A stretch of DNA of 64,000 nucleotides from NCBI RefSeq assembly GCF_003330845.1, contig NZ_CP026121.1, forward strand, positions 3,515,501 through 3,579,500. Reading direction: 5' to 3'. The DNA is from Streptomyces sp. Go-475 (GTDB taxonomy: Bacteria; Actinomycetota; Actinomycetes; Streptomycetales; Streptomycetaceae). Numbering within the stretch: the first letter of the stretch is position 1; every line of letters begins with the position of its first letter. Below the pieces are notes generated by a model. That model saw only the letters and a list, made by a program, of their open reading frames with translations. It ran no database searches and had not been told where the DNA came from. The position numbers and the translations under genes were made by a program. Below, piece by piece: positions 38,689 through 48,233 of the stretch.

Positions 38689-38748
38689 CGGCCACGGGCC
38701 TGCCCGTCCGGCCACGGCCTGCCCGTGCGGCCACCGGCCTACCCGCGC
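38689..38748. repeat. Three imperfect 20-bp tandem repeats between rpfB and ksgA
   Basis: The unit ggccacgggcctgcccgt occurs three times with small changes across 38689-38748, ending over the rpfB stop codon. No hairpin strong enough to call a terminator is seen inside. Function unknown. Confidence 0.5.
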
Positions 38749-40241
38749 AGCCGTCCCCCGCAGTGCGGCCACGGGCTGGCGCCCCGCCGCACGTACAGCT
38801 TCTTCGCCCGGTACGTCTGCTCCGCCGCCGGGGCGTCCTGGGGGCGGCCCCGGCCGCCGAGGGCCTGCCAGGTGTGGGTGTCGAACTGGTAGAGGCCGCC
38901 GTACGTGCCCGACGGGTCGACCGCGTCGGGGCGGCCGCCGGACTCGCAGGCCGCGAGGCCCTGCCAGTCGAGGTGGTCGGCGCCCTGCACGGACGCGGGG
39001 CGCGGCTTGGTGCCGACCTTCACCAGCTGCGGGCGGGGCTCGCGCACCACCTCGGACCTGACCCGGCGCGGCTTCTGCTTGACGCCGTTGACCGTGCGCA
39101 GGGCGTAGGTCACCCGGCGCAGGCCCGGCTCGCCCGCGCGTTCCACGACCTCCGTGCCCTTGAACAGGGTCGGGTCCTGCGTCCGCCGCACCTGGAAGGG
39201 GATCACCTCCTCGCGGACCTCCTTGCCGCCGGTGATGCGCAGCACCGTGACGGTCTGCCCGTCGCGCGGGAAGCTGCCCTGCGGGACGGACGTGGTGTCC
39301 TGGCCGCGCAGGGTGATCCCGGCCTCCGCCACGGCCTCCCGCACGGTCGCCGCGTTGGTGCGGACGGTCCGGGCCCGGCCGTCCGCCATGATCGTGACCG
39401 TGCGCTCGGTCCGTACGTCCAGCGCGAGCCCCTCGCGCCCGATGCGCCGGGAGCGCGCGGCGGAGACGTACGCGCCCTCCTGCCGCACGCCCAGCTGCCG
39501 CAGCGCCCCCTCCACCGTGCGGGCCGTGGTCCACACCTCGCGCCGGTGGCCGTCGAGGGTGAGCCGGACCGGGCGGGCGTAGTGCACGGCCACCTCGTCA
39601 CCGCTGGTGATCTCCGTGCCGGGGCCGGGCGCCACCACGTCGTGGGCGCCGATCTCGACGCCCTCCTCCGCGAGCAGCTCGGTGACGTCGTCGGCGAAGG
39701 TGTGCAGGGTGCGCGCCCTGCCGTCGACGTTCAGCTCGATGGCCTTGTCCTTGGCGACGAACGCCGTGGTGCCGCCCGCGAGGAAGGCGACGACCAGGGC
39801 CTGCGGGAGCAGCCGTCGCATGGAGCCGTCCGGGCGCTCGGCGTACCGCGCCTTGCGCCGGCGCGCGGACCTGCGGTGCGAGCCGGTGCGCGACGCGGCA
39901 CGCGATCCGGCTCGCGCCTCCGCACCCGGCTCGGCGCGCGCGGGCGCCGGCTCGTCGTCCGGGGCGCCCTGCCGCGGCAGCGCGGGCAGAGTGGGCGCCT
40001 CGTAGGCGGGCCGGTAGGTGTCGTCGTAGGCGCCCGGTGTGCCGGCCGTCCCGTACCCGAGCGTGTCGGCCGTCCCGTACCCGAGCGTGTCGGCCGTCCC
40101 GTACCCGAGCGTGCCGACCGTCCCGTACCCGAGCGTGTCGGCGCTGTGCAGGTCGGCGGGCGGTGCGTCGAAACCGCCGTACGCCGGGTCCGCGTAGGCC
40201 GGGCCGTAGGTCTCGTACGTCTCGTACTGCGCGTTGCTCAC
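38739..40241 (-). CDS. rpfB: Resuscitation-promoting factor RpfB-like muralytic enzyme
   Basis: RpfB-type proteins cleave peptidoglycan and help spores or dormant cells resume growth. The 500-residue product has a cytoplasmic Tyr/Gly-rich tail, a membrane anchor at 144-163 ([20 protein letters not shown]) and three DUF348 repeats ([57 protein letters not shown]). A G5 domain follows, then a C-terminal Rpf lysozyme-like domain ([12 protein letters not shown]) with catalytic Glu433. GTG 40241 ([13 protein letters not shown]) has GGAG about 9 nt upstream. The tail holds four LGYGT-type 8-residue repeats at 37-68. No ydaO-type riboswitch fits in the 130 bp upstream. Confidence 0.93.
   Translation of the reverse strand: MSNAQYETYETYGPAYADPAYGGFDAPPADLHSADTLGYGTVGTLGYGTADTLGYGTADTLGYGTAGTPGAYDDTYRPAYEAPTLPALPRQGAPDDEPAPARAEPGAEARAGSRAASRTGSHRRSARRRKARYAERPDGSMRRLLPQALVVAFLAGGTTAFVAKDKAIELNVDGRARTLHTFADDVTELLAEEGVEIGAHDVVAPGPGTEITSGDEVAVHYARPVRLTLDGHRREVWTTARTVEGALRQLGVRQEGAYVSAARSRRIGREGLALDVRTERTVTIMADGRARTVRTNAATVREAVAEAGITLRGQDTTSVPQGSFPRDGQTVTVLRITGGKEVREEVIPFQVRRTQDPTLFKGTEVVERAGEPGLRRVTYALRTVNGVKQKPRRVRSEVVREPRPQLVKVGTKPRPASVQGADHLDWQGLAACESGGRPDAVDPSGTYGGLYQFDTHTWQALGGRGRPQDAPAAEQTYRAKKLYVRRGASPWPHCGGRLRG
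40038..40133. repeat. 24-bp tandem repeats inside rpfB (4 copies)
   Basis: Four near-identical 24-bp units encode LGYGT[AV][DG]T in the cytoplasmic tail of RpfB. Copies differ at one or two positions only. Copy number may vary between strains. Confidence 0.85.
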
Positions 40242-40371
40242 GCCGACACGCTCCAGGGGCCGGAGGGGGTCCAGAGGGGTCCGGATCGGGCCCCCAGAAC
40301 CTAGCGGAGCGGCCGTCACTCTCCAAAGCGACGCGACTACGCACAGTCGTGCGGTGAGGCGGGTGCGGGGG

Positions 40372-41253
40372 TCAGTATCCGAACGCGCGTGCCGTGTTCG
40401 CGCCGAGCGCCCCGGCCAGCGTGTCCTCGTCGACGCCGCGCACGGCGGCCATGGCCCGCACCGTGATCGGCACCAGGTACGGGGCGTTGGGCCGCCCCCG
40501 GTAGGGCACCGGTGTGAGGAAGGGCGCGTCCGTCTCCACGAGCAGCAGCTCCAGCGGGGCCACCGCCACCGCGTCCCGCAGGTTCTGGGCGTTCTTGAAG
40601 GTGACGTTGCCGGCGAAGGACATGAAGTAGCCCGCGCTCGCGCAGATCTCCGCCATCTCGGCGTCGCCGGAGTAGCAGTGGAAGACGGTCCGTTCGGGGG
40701 CGCCCTCCTCCTTCAGCACGCGCAGGACGTCGGCGTGGGCCTCGCGGTCGTGGATCACCAGGGCCTTGCCGTGCCGCTTGGCGATCTCGATGTGGGCGCG
40801 GAAGGAGCGCTCCTGCGCCTCCTTGCCCTCGGGCCCGGTGCGGAAGTAGTCGAGGCCGGTCTCCCCGACGCCCTTGACCTGGGGCAACGCGGCCAGCCGG
40901 TCGATCTCGGCGAGCGCGTCGTCCAGCGCCGCCCGGCCGCCGGGCTCACGCGCACCCTGCCGCGACCAGCCGTCGGGGTCGCCGTGGACGATGCGGGGCG
41001 CCTCGTTCGGGTGCAGGGCGACCGTCGCGTGGACGGCGTCGTGCGCGGCGGCCGTCTCGGCCGCCCAGCGGGAGCCCTTCAGGTCGCAGCCGACCTGCAC
41101 GACGGTCGTCACTCCGACCGACGCCGCCTTGGCCAGCGCCTCCTCGACCGTGCCGGACTGCATGTCCAGGTGTGTGTGGGAGTCGGCGACCGGCACCCGG
41201 AGGGGGTCCGGCAGCGGAGGCGCGGCGTGCTTGTCGGAGTCGTTCGCAGGCAT
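40372..41253 (-). CDS. tatD: TatD-family metal-dependent hydrolase (DNase)
   Basis: The 293-residue TIM-barrel protein has all TatD metal ligands: DSHTHLD (residues 24-30), GETGLDYF with the bridging Glu, VIHDREAH, FHCYSGD and VETDAPFL. TatD proteins are cytoplasmic 3'-5' exonucleases in repair; no role in Tat export is implied. ATG 41253 is used; the upstream AGGATCGGGG could serve as ribosome site. It lies upstream of rpfB in the same direction with a 130-bp gap, a common actinobacterial arrangement (tatD-rpfB-ksgA-ispE). Confidence 0.93.
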   Translation of the reverse strand: MPANDSDKHAAPPLPDPLRVPVADSHTHLDMQSGTVEEALAKAASVGVTTVVQVGCDLKGSRWAAETAAAHDAVHATVALHPNEAPRIVHGDPDGWSRQGAREPGGRAALDDALAEIDRLAALPQVKGVGETGLDYFRTGPEGKEAQERSFRAHIEIAKRHGKALVIHDREAHADVLRVLKEEGAPERTVFHCYSGDAEMAEICASAGYFMSFAGNVTFKNAQNLRDAVAVAPLELLLVETDAPFLTPVPYRGRPNAPYLVPITVRAMAAVRGVDEDTLAGALGANTARAFGY

Positions 41254-41315
41254 GCCCCGATCCTACGAAAGCCGTTGTCCGCGATCCGGCGAAGGTTCTG
41301 GTCCGCCGAAAGGGC

Positions 41316-41353
41316 GACGCCCTCCCCGATGGGGGAGGACCGGGGAGGGCGTC
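41316..41353 (-). terminator. Terminator after the zinc-ribbon gene
   Basis: A 12-bp perfect stem (GACGCCCTCCCC/GGGGAGGGCGTC) with a 14-nt loop lies 21 bp beyond the leftward stop at 41374. Confidence 0.75.
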
Positions 41354-41373
41354 TTCAAGGGGAGCCGGACGGG

Positions 41374-41790
41374 TCAGCTCGCCTTGCGCTGGAAGGGGTG
41401 CAGAAGGTCGGACAGGTGCCAGTGGTGGCCCTCGGGCCTGTCCTGTCCGGACTCGGCCGCCGCGGCGGGCGCCTCCACGGGCCCGGCGGGCGGCGGCACG
41501 CGGTGGGGCCGGTGCGCCGCGTTGCGCGCCGACTCGACCCGGCCGGGCCGCATGATCCGCACGACGTGGCCGTCACAGTTCTGGCACGTGGGCTTGCTCA
41601 ACGGGGAGGGCACGACCTTGCCGTCCGCGACGTAGAGGACGAACTCACGGCCCGCTGCGTCCGTGTGGTGCTCTATCTCGTAGGACTGCTCCCAGCCGTA
41701 CCCGCAGCGCATGCAGGCGAAGGAGTACGACTCGTTGACGACGGCACTCGCACCGGCGCGGAGCCCGGTCTGCCCTGCGATCTCACTCAT
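41374..41790 (-). CDS. Zinc-ribbon protein of unknown function
   Basis: The 138-residue product has two CxxC knuckles: FACMRCGYGWEQ (about residue 25) and TCQNCDGHVV (about 68). Together they should bind one zinc. Between them is a short beta-rich stretch (REFVLYVADGKVV). The C-terminal 50 residues are Pro/Ala-rich and look unstructured. No enzymatic motif is seen. It is single-gene, ending at a terminator, between tatD and rsmI. Many Streptomyces carry a protein like this in this place, but no function is known to me. Confidence 0.82.
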   Translation of the reverse strand: MSEIAGQTGLRAGASAVVNESYSFACMRCGYGWEQSYEIEHHTDAAGREFVLYVADGKVVPSPLSKPTCQNCDGHVVRIMRPGRVESARNAAHRPHRVPPPAGPVEAPAAAAESGQDRPEGHHWHLSDLLHPFQRKAS

Positions 41791-41982
41791 GCCAGCTCCT
41801 GTTCCGCTGTGGCGTGAGGACGATTCCGTCCCCGCAACCCAGTGGACTCCTCAGCCGGACCGAAGGCAGCAGACCTGTCGACTATTGGCGCGGAATTGGA
41901 CGTTCCTTGCCCCGGGCGCCGGTCACCTTTGCCGACCTATGGGGCGCACGCTCATCCGACATGCGCCCTGCTCAGAGGGGGT

Positions 41983-42837
41983 TCACGCCCCACCGTCGGC
42001 CTTCTTCGCGGCGACCACCGCGTCGAACACGACCCGCTTCGGCACCCCGGCCTCGACCGCCACCGCGGCGATCGCCTCCTTGCGCCGCTCCCCCGCCTCC
42101 TCCCGCACCCGGACCCGCCGCACCAGCTCCTCGGGTCCGACCTCCTCGGGCCCCTTCTCCGGCGCCCCCTCCACGACCACCGTGATCTCGCCGCGGACCC
42201 CCTCCGCGGCCCAGGCCGCCAGCTCGCCGAGCCCGCCCCGCCGAACCTCCTCGTACGTCTTGGTCAGCTCCCGGCACACCGCCGCCCGCCGCTCCGCGCC
42301 GAACACCTCGGCCATCGCCGCGAGCGTGTCGTCCAGCCGATGAGGAGCCTCGAAGTACACGAGGGTCCGCCGCTCCCCGGCCACCTCCCGCAGCCGCCCC
42401 AGCCGCTCCCCCGCCTTGCGCGGCAGGAACCCCTCGAAGCAGAACCGGTCGACGGGCAGCCCCGACAGCGCCAGCGCGGTCAGCACCGCGGACGGCCCGG
42501 GCACGGCGGTCACCCGCACGTCCCGCTCGACCGCGGCGGCGACGAGCCGGTACCCCGGGTCGGACACGGACGGCATCCCCGCGTCCGTGACGAGCAGCAC
42601 CCGCGCCCCGCCCACCAGTTCCTCCACCAGCTCCGGCGTCCGCGCGGCCTCGTTGCCCTCGAAGTAGGACACCACCCGCCCCTTGGGCGTCACGCCCAGC
42701 GCCTGGGTCAGCCGCCGCAGCCGCCGCGTGTCCTCGGCGGCGACGACATCGGCTCCGGCCAGTTCCTCGGCGAGCCGGGGCGGGGCGTCCGTGATGTCGC
42801 CGATGGGGGTGCCTGCGAGTACGAGGGTTCCGGTCAC
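41983..42837 (-). CDS. rsmI: 16S rRNA (cytidine-2'-O)-methyltransferase RsmI
   Basis: RsmI 2'-O-methylates cytidine 1402 of 16S rRNA at the P site. The 284-residue product has the family motifs GTPIGDITDAPPR (residues 8-20), VAAEDTRRLRRL, LVTDAGMPSVSDPGYRLV, VPGPSAVLTALALSGLP and FYFEG/FCFEGFLPRK. GTG 42837 (VTGTLVLAGTPIG) has GGAGG at 8 nt. It diverges from the protein mannosyltransferase gene, an arrangement conserved in actinobacteria. Confidence 0.95.
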   Translation of the reverse strand: MTGTLVLAGTPIGDITDAPPRLAEELAGADVVAAEDTRRLRRLTQALGVTPKGRVVSYFEGNEAARTPELVEELVGGARVLLVTDAGMPSVSDPGYRLVAAAVERDVRVTAVPGPSAVLTALALSGLPVDRFCFEGFLPRKAGERLGRLREVAGERRTLVYFEAPHRLDDTLAAMAEVFGAERRAAVCRELTKTYEEVRRGGLGELAAWAAEGVRGEITVVVEGAPEKGPEEVGPEELVRRVRVREEAGERRKEAIAAVAVEAGVPKRVVFDAVVAAKKADGGA

Positions 42838-42948
42838 GCCCCCATCCTCCCAGGGGCGCGGGGCGCGGACTCCTCCCAGGGGCGGAGGATGGGGACGCAT
42901 ACCGGCCATGCACGGGACTCACACAGAACGGTTCCCTACGATGGCGCG

Positions 42949-44697
42949 GTGACCAGTACCGCGTCCTCGACGGACACCCGGCAGGGCCAGGCGCCGCACG
43001 AGCAGCGGCCGTCCTGGCAGCAGCGGCTGCGCCGCTTCGGCTACCAGGGGCAGCCCAGAAGCGACGCCTCTGACGTCCGTGACCGCCTGGTGCCGCCGTA
43101 CACCGAGCCCTCCCCGCGCCTGTGGGCGGCGCTCGGCGTCCCGCACACGCTCGTGGGCCGGCTGGTGCGCTGGTCGGGCTGGATCGGCCCGCTGCTGGTC
43201 ACGCTGCTGGCCGGGGTGCTGCGCTTCTGGAACCTGGGCAGCCCCAAGGCGGTGATATTCGACGAGACGTACTACGCCAAGGACGCGTGGGGCCTCGTCC
43301 ACCGCGGGTTCGAGGTCAGCTGGGACAAGAACGCGAACAACCTGGTCCTGTCGTCGGGCGGGCACGTCCCCGTCCCGACGGAGGCGGCGTACGTCGTGCA
43401 CCCGCCGATCGGGAAGTACGTCATCGGGCTCGGCGAGCTGATGTTCGGCTTCGACCCCTTCGGCTGGCGGTTCATGACGGCCCTGCTCGGCACGCTGTCG
43501 GTGCTGCTGCTGTGCCGGATCGGCCGGCGGCTGTTCCGCTCCACGTTCCTCGGCTGCCTCGCGGGCGCGCTGATGGCGCTGGACGGCCTGCACTTCGTGA
43601 TGAGCCGCACGGCGCTGCTCGACGGCGTGCTGATGTTCTTCGTGCTGGCCGCGTTCGGCTGTCTGCTCGTCGACCGGGACAGGGCCCGCGCGAAACTCGC
43701 CGCCGCGCTCCCGGCGGACGCCGACGGCCGCGTCCGCCCCGACCGGCACACCGCCGAGACGACCCGCCTCGGATGGCGGCCCTGGCGCTGGGCGGCGGGC
43801 CTGATGCTGGGCCTGGCCATCGGCACGAAGTGGAACGGCCTGTACATCCTGGCCGCGTTCTGCCTGATGGCGGTCCTGTGGGACGTCGGCTCGCGCCGGG
43901 TCGCCGGTGCCCGGCACCCGTACACGGCGGTCCTCAAGCGCGACACGGGCCTCGCCTTCCTCGCCACGGTGCCGGTCGCCCTGGTCACCTACCTCGCGTC
44001 CTGGACCGGCTGGATCCTCTCCGCCACGGACGGCTCCGGCGGCTACTTCCGCAACTGGGCCGCGACCGCCGGCAAGGGCGGCAACTGGACCTTCCTGCCC
44101 GACTGGCTGCGCAGCCTGTGGCACTACGAGCACCAGGTGTACGAGTTCCACGTCGGGCTGTCCTCGCCGCACACCTACCAGTCCAACCCGTGGAGCTGGC
44201 TCGTCCTCGGCCGCCCGGTGTCGTACTTCTACGAGTCGCCGGCGCCCGGCAAGGACGGCTGCCCCGCCGACGCCGGCGAGAAGTGCGCCCGCGAGGTCCT
44301 CGCGCTCGGCACACCGCTGCTGTGGTGGGTCGCCTGCTTCGCCGTCCTCTACGTCCTGTGGCGCTGGTTCTTCCGCCGTGACTGGCGCGCGGGCGCCATC
44401 GCCTGCGGCATCGCGGCCGGCTACCTGCCCTGGTTCATGTACCAGGAGCGCACGATCTTCTTCTTCTACGCCGTCGTCTTCCTGCCGTTCCTGTGCCTGG
44501 CGGTGGCGATGCTCCTCGGCGCGATCACCGGCCCGCCCCGCTCCTCCGACACCCGCCGCGTCGCGGGCGCCACGGCCGCGGGCGTCCTGGTCCTGCTGAT
44601 CGCCTGGAACTTCATCTACTTCTGGCCGCTGTACACGGGCACCGCGATCCCGATCGACGACTGGCGGGCGCGGATGTGGCTGGACACGTGGGTGTGA
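42949..44697 (+). CDS. pmt: Protein O-mannosyltransferase (PMT / GT39)
   Basis: The enzyme transfers mannose from polyprenyl-phosphate-mannose to secreted proteins. The 582-residue polytopic product has the GT39 acidic motif FDETYYAKDAW (about residue 104-114) in the first loop, HPPIGKY, SRTALLDGVLMFF and many membrane segments. In S. coelicolor Pmt is needed for phage phiC31 infection and glycosylates proteins of the envelope. GTG 42949 is chosen. TACGAT lies 6 nt upstream and would serve as -10 of a leaderless transcript. It is followed by two PBP genes with no overlap. Confidence 0.93.
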   Translation: MTSTASSTDTRQGQAPHEQRPSWQQRLRRFGYQGQPRSDASDVRDRLVPPYTEPSPRLWAALGVPHTLVGRLVRWSGWIGPLLVTLLAGVLRFWNLGSPKAVIFDETYYAKDAWGLVHRGFEVSWDKNANNLVLSSGGHVPVPTEAAYVVHPPIGKYVIGLGELMFGFDPFGWRFMTALLGTLSVLLLCRIGRRLFRSTFLGCLAGALMALDGLHFVMSRTALLDGVLMFFVLAAFGCLLVDRDRARAKLAAALPADADGRVRPDRHTAETTRLGWRPWRWAAGLMLGLAIGTKWNGLYILAAFCLMAVLWDVGSRRVAGARHPYTAVLKRDTGLAFLATVPVALVTYLASWTGWILSATDGSGGYFRNWAATAGKGGNWTFLPDWLRSLWHYEHQVYEFHVGLSSPHTYQSNPWSWLVLGRPVSYFYESPAPGKDGCPADAGEKCAREVLALGTPLLWWVACFAVLYVLWRWFFRRDWRAGAIACGIAAGYLPWFMYQERTIFFFYAVVFLPFLCLAVAMLLGAITGPPRSSDTRRVAGATAAGVLVLLIAWNFIYFWPLYTGTAIPIDDWRARMWLDTWV

Positions 44698-44774
44698 CCA
44701 CGGTTCGGTCAAAAATCGAAACTCGGGTCACGGTTGTCACCCTCTGCGCATAGAGTGCACCGGATCGAGCTTTC

Positions 44775-44786
44775 TGAACGCGTTCA
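44775..44786. promoter_or_regulatory. 12-bp palindrome before first PBP gene
   Basis: TGAACGCGTTCA is a perfect palindrome 38 bp before the PBP start, flanked by CTTTC and AAAGG. It could be an operator; the regulator is unknown. Confidence 0.45.
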
Positions 44787-44823
44787 AAGGAGCGTGTGAA
44801 GCTCAACGGGAGGGGACCGCCTG

Positions 44824-46458
44824 ATGGGCAAGGGGGTCAAGGCCGCCGTCATAGGCGGTGTGTTCGCGGTGATGGTGGGCGGGGCCGGGTACGGGGCCTA
44901 CAACATCGTGAGCGCGCTGAGCAGCGACGGGGGCGGCACCAGCGGGGTGGCCGCGGAGAAGAAGTCGGGGCCGCCCGGCAAGGACGAGGTCAAGGAGACC
45001 ACGGCCGCGTTCTTCGCGGCCTGGGAGAAGGGCGAGGCGGCCCAGGCGGCGTCGTACACGAACAACGACGCGGCGGCCGAGCAACTGCTGACGGCCTTCG
45101 GCGACGACGCGCACATCACCGACGTGAAGATCACGCCCGGCGCGGCGAAGGGCACCACCGTGCCGTACACGGTGAAGGCGAAGGTGGCCTACGGCGGGAA
45201 GTCCAAGCCGCTGAGCTACAGCAGCGAGCTGACGGTCGTGCGCGGCCTGACCACCGGCCGGGCGCTGGTCGACTGGCAGCCGTCGGTGGTGCACCCCGAG
45301 CTGAAGCGGGACGACACCCTCGTCACGGAGACCTCGGCCACCCCGCCGATCGAGGCCCTGGGCCGTGACGGCTCGGAGCTGACGAAGGAGAAGTACCCCT
45401 CCCTCGGCCCGATCCTGGACGCCCTGCGCGACAAGTACGGCAAGGAGGCCGGCGGCACCCCGGGCATCGAGCTGGTCATCCGGCACGCGGGTGACGGCGC
45501 CCCCGACACCCCGCTGCTGACCCTCGCCAAGGGCAAGCCGGGCAAGCTCACCACGACGATCAGCCCGAGCGCGCAGGCCGCGGCCGAGCAGGCGGTGAAG
45601 CGGTTCGCCCAGTCGTCGGTGGTGGCCGTCAAGCCCAGCACCGGCGAGGTGCTGGCGGTGGCCAACCACCGCACGGACGGCTTCAACGCGGCCTTCCAGG
45701 GCGAGGCGGCACCCGGCTCCACCATGAAGATCATCACCGCCGCGATGCTCATCGACAACGGCGTGACCTCCATGAACGGCCCGGCGCCCTGCCCCGACAC
45801 CGCCGTGTGGCAGAGCCAGACGTTCAAGAACCTGACCGGCATGCGGCCCAACGAGAACGCCACCCTCGCCAACAGCTTCATGCGGTCCTGCAACACCGCC
45901 TTCATCAAGCTCATCGACGAGAAGCCGCTCACCGACGCCTCGCTGACCCAGGAGGCCGAGCAGCACTTCGGGCTCGGGCAGGACAACTGGAAGACGGGCA
46001 TCGCCTCCTTCGACGGCAACGTCCCCGCGGTCGGCGGACCGGACCGGGCGGCCGGCGCCATCGGGCAGGGCCAGGTCCAGATGAGCCCGCTGAACATGGC
46101 GTCGGTCACCGCGACCGCGATCACCGGCGCCTTCCGCCAGCCCTACCTGGTCTCGCCGGAGCTCGACGGCCGGCAGCTGGCCCGGGCCGAGGGCCTGAAG
46201 CCGAGCACCGCCGCCCAGCTGAAGCAGATGATGCGGCTCACCGCGACCCAGGGCACCGCCCAGGCGGCCATGGCGGGGCTGGGCGGCGACATCGGCGCCA
46301 AGACCGGCTCCGCCGAGGTCGACGGCAACGCCAAGTCCAACAGCTGGTTCACCGGGTTCCGCAACGACATCGCGGCGGCGGCCATGACCGAGCAGGGCGG
46401 CCACGGCGGCGACGCGGCCGGGCCGATTGTCGCAGCCGTGCTACGAACAGGTGGCTGA
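44824..46458 (+). CDS. MecA_N-type class B penicillin-binding protein (copy 1)
   Basis: This is a D,D-transpeptidase that cross-links peptidoglycan outside the membrane. The 544-residue product has an N-terminal anchor (AAVIGGVFAVMVGGAGYGAY) and an NTF2-like MecA_N domain (ETTAAFFAAWEKGEAAQAASY). The transpeptidase domain has Ser299-T-M-Lys302, S355-C-N357 and K493-T-G495. ATG 44824 has AGGGGA upstream. Such PBPs are numerous in Streptomyces and are usually dispensable, with roles in sporulation or stress. A paralogue follows after 95 bp, and ssgE lies just beyond. Confidence 0.93.
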   Translation: MGKGVKAAVIGGVFAVMVGGAGYGAYNIVSALSSDGGGTSGVAAEKKSGPPGKDEVKETTAAFFAAWEKGEAAQAASYTNNDAAAEQLLTAFGDDAHITDVKITPGAAKGTTVPYTVKAKVAYGGKSKPLSYSSELTVVRGLTTGRALVDWQPSVVHPELKRDDTLVTETSATPPIEALGRDGSELTKEKYPSLGPILDALRDKYGKEAGGTPGIELVIRHAGDGAPDTPLLTLAKGKPGKLTTTISPSAQAAAEQAVKRFAQSSVVAVKPSTGEVLAVANHRTDGFNAAFQGEAAPGSTMKIITAAMLIDNGVTSMNGPAPCPDTAVWQSQTFKNLTGMRPNENATLANSFMRSCNTAFIKLIDEKPLTDASLTQEAEQHFGLGQDNWKTGIASFDGNVPAVGGPDRAAGAIGQGQVQMSPLNMASVTATAITGAFRQPYLVSPELDGRQLARAEGLKPSTAAQLKQMMRLTATQGTAQAAMAGLGGDIGAKTGSAEVDGNAKSNSWFTGFRNDIAAAAMTEQGGHGGDAAGPIVAAVLRTGG

Positions 46459-46553
46459 TCTCACCTCCGCGTGACGGGACTCTAGGGTGGTGGCCGTCGT
46501 TGGGACAGCTGAGGGCAACGGGGACCCTGGGGATTCGCGGAGGACGGACAGCA

Positions 46554-48224
46554 GTGGGCAACAGAAGGCGCGTCGCCGAGCGACGGAAGACGAAGCCCGC
46601 CGTGATCGGCGGGGTGATCGCCGTGGTCGTCGTCGGAGCCGGGGCAGGCGCCTACGCGCTGTACGGCGGCGGTGCCGCGGCCGACGACGGGACCCGCGCG
46701 GCCTCGGACCAGAAGGCCGAGGTGAAGACGGGCCCGCTGTCGCCCTCCGAGGTCACGACCACCGCGCGGGCCTTCCTCACCGCCTGGCAGTCGGGGAAGG
46801 TCCCGCAGGCCGCGGCGGCCACCGACGACTCGGCCGCGGCCCGGGCCCTGCTCACCGGCTACGGCAAGGACGCCCGCATCAAGGACGTCACCCTCACCCC
46901 GGGCAAGCCCACCGGCGACAAGGTGCCCTTCTCCGTCAAGGCCACGGTGTCCTACAAGGGCACCGAGAAGCCGCTGGCGTACGACAGCGCGCTGACCGTC
47001 GTCCGCCGCACCAGCGACGGCAAGCCGCTGGTCGACTGGCACTCCGCGGTCGTCCACCCGGATCTGCGGGACGGTGACGAGCTGGTCACCGGCGAGGCGG
47101 GCACACCCCCGGTCAAGGCGCTCGACCGGGACGGCGGCGAACTGACCAAGCAGAAGTACGCCTCCATCGGCCCCGTGCTGGACGGGCTGCGCGAGAAGTA
47201 CGGCAAGAAGGCCGGCGGCAAGGCCGGCATCGAGCTGCGGGTCGTGCGCGGCAAGGCCGCCAAGGCGAAGAACCTGTCCGACAAGACGCTGCTGGAGCTG
47301 AGCGAGGGCACGCCGGGCACCGTCAAGACCACACTCGACCCGGCGCTCCAGGCGGCGGCCGAGCAGCAGGTCGCGAAGAAGGCCCGGTCGTCGGTGGTGG
47401 TGCTGCGCGCGTCGACCGGCGAGATCCTGGCCGCCGCCAACGCCTCGCCCGGTTTCAACACCGCCTTCCAGGGTTCCCTGGCGCCCGGCTCCACGATGAA
47501 GGTCATCACCGCCTCGATGCTGATCGAGAAGGGCCTGGCCTCGGCGGACAAGAAGCACCCGTGCCCGAAGTACTTCACGTACGGGCACTGGAAGTTCCAG
47601 AACGACGACAAGTTCGAGATCAAGAACGGCACGTTCAAGGCGAGCTTCGCCCGCTCCTGCAACACGGCCTTCATCAGCCAGGCGCCGAAGCTGAAGGACG
47701 ACGACCTGACCAAGCAGGCCCAGCAGGTGTTCGGGCTGGGCATGAACAACTGGGCGATCGGGGTGCCGTCCTTCGACGGCGCGGTGCCGGTGCAGTCGGC
47801 GGCCCAGATGGGCGCCTCGCTGATCGGGCAGGGCGGGGTCCGGATGAACCCGCTGAACATGGCGTCGGTGTCGGCGACGGTCAAGTCCGGCACGTTCCAC
47901 CAGCCCTACCTGGTCTCCCCGGACGTCGACGACCGCAAGCTCGCGACGGCCTCGCGCACGATGTCGGCGGGCACACTGTCCCAGCTGCGCGAGCTGATGG
48001 CGTACACGGCCGCGGCGGGCACGGCCGCCGAGGCGATGTCCGGGGTCACCGGCGACGTCGGCGCCAAGACCGGCTCCGCCGAGGTCGACGGCCAGAAGAA
48101 GCCGAACGGCTGGTTCACCGCCTACCGGGGCGACCTGGCCGCCGCGGGCGTGGTCCAGCAGGGCGGCCACGGCGGCTCGACGGCCGGCCCGATCGTGGCG
48201 GCCCTGCTGAAGATGGGCGACTGA
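46554..48224 (+). CDS. MecA_N-type class B penicillin-binding protein (copy 2)
   Basis: The 556-residue product is a tandem paralogue of copy 1 with the same order: basic N-terminus, anchor (AVIGGVIAVVVVGAGAGAYAL), MecA_N domain (TTARAFLTAWQSGKVPQAAA), dimerisation region and transpeptidase. Active-site motifs are Ser313-T-M-Lys316, S368-C-N370 and K505-T-G507. GTG 46554 (VGNRRRVAERRKTKPAV) has GGAGGA about 10 nt upstream. It converges on ssgE with a 9-bp gap. Sequence is well diverged from copy 1 outside the motifs, so the duplication is old. Confidence 0.93.
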   Translation: MGNRRRVAERRKTKPAVIGGVIAVVVVGAGAGAYALYGGGAAADDGTRAASDQKAEVKTGPLSPSEVTTTARAFLTAWQSGKVPQAAAATDDSAAARALLTGYGKDARIKDVTLTPGKPTGDKVPFSVKATVSYKGTEKPLAYDSALTVVRRTSDGKPLVDWHSAVVHPDLRDGDELVTGEAGTPPVKALDRDGGELTKQKYASIGPVLDGLREKYGKKAGGKAGIELRVVRGKAAKAKNLSDKTLLELSEGTPGTVKTTLDPALQAAAEQQVAKKARSSVVVLRASTGEILAAANASPGFNTAFQGSLAPGSTMKVITASMLIEKGLASADKKHPCPKYFTYGHWKFQNDDKFEIKNGTFKASFARSCNTAFISQAPKLKDDDLTKQAQQVFGLGMNNWAIGVPSFDGAVPVQSAAQMGASLIGQGGVRMNPLNMASVSATVKSGTFHQPYLVSPDVDDRKLATASRTMSAGTLSQLRELMAYTAAAGTAAEAMSGVTGDVGAKTGSAEVDGQKKPNGWFTAYRGDLAAAGVVQQGGHGGSTAGPIVAALLKMGD

Positions 48225-48233
48225 ACCCGCAGG

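Noticed and set aside
40242..40371. Possible c-di-AMP (ydaO) riboswitch before rpfB
   Set aside because: Streptomyces rpfA genes can carry one, but this gap is only 130 bp and shows none of the conserved ydaO segments.
46482..48170. 562-codon frame opposite the second PBP gene
   Set aside because: Antisense shadow; the opposite frame has intact SxxK, SxN and KTG motifs.
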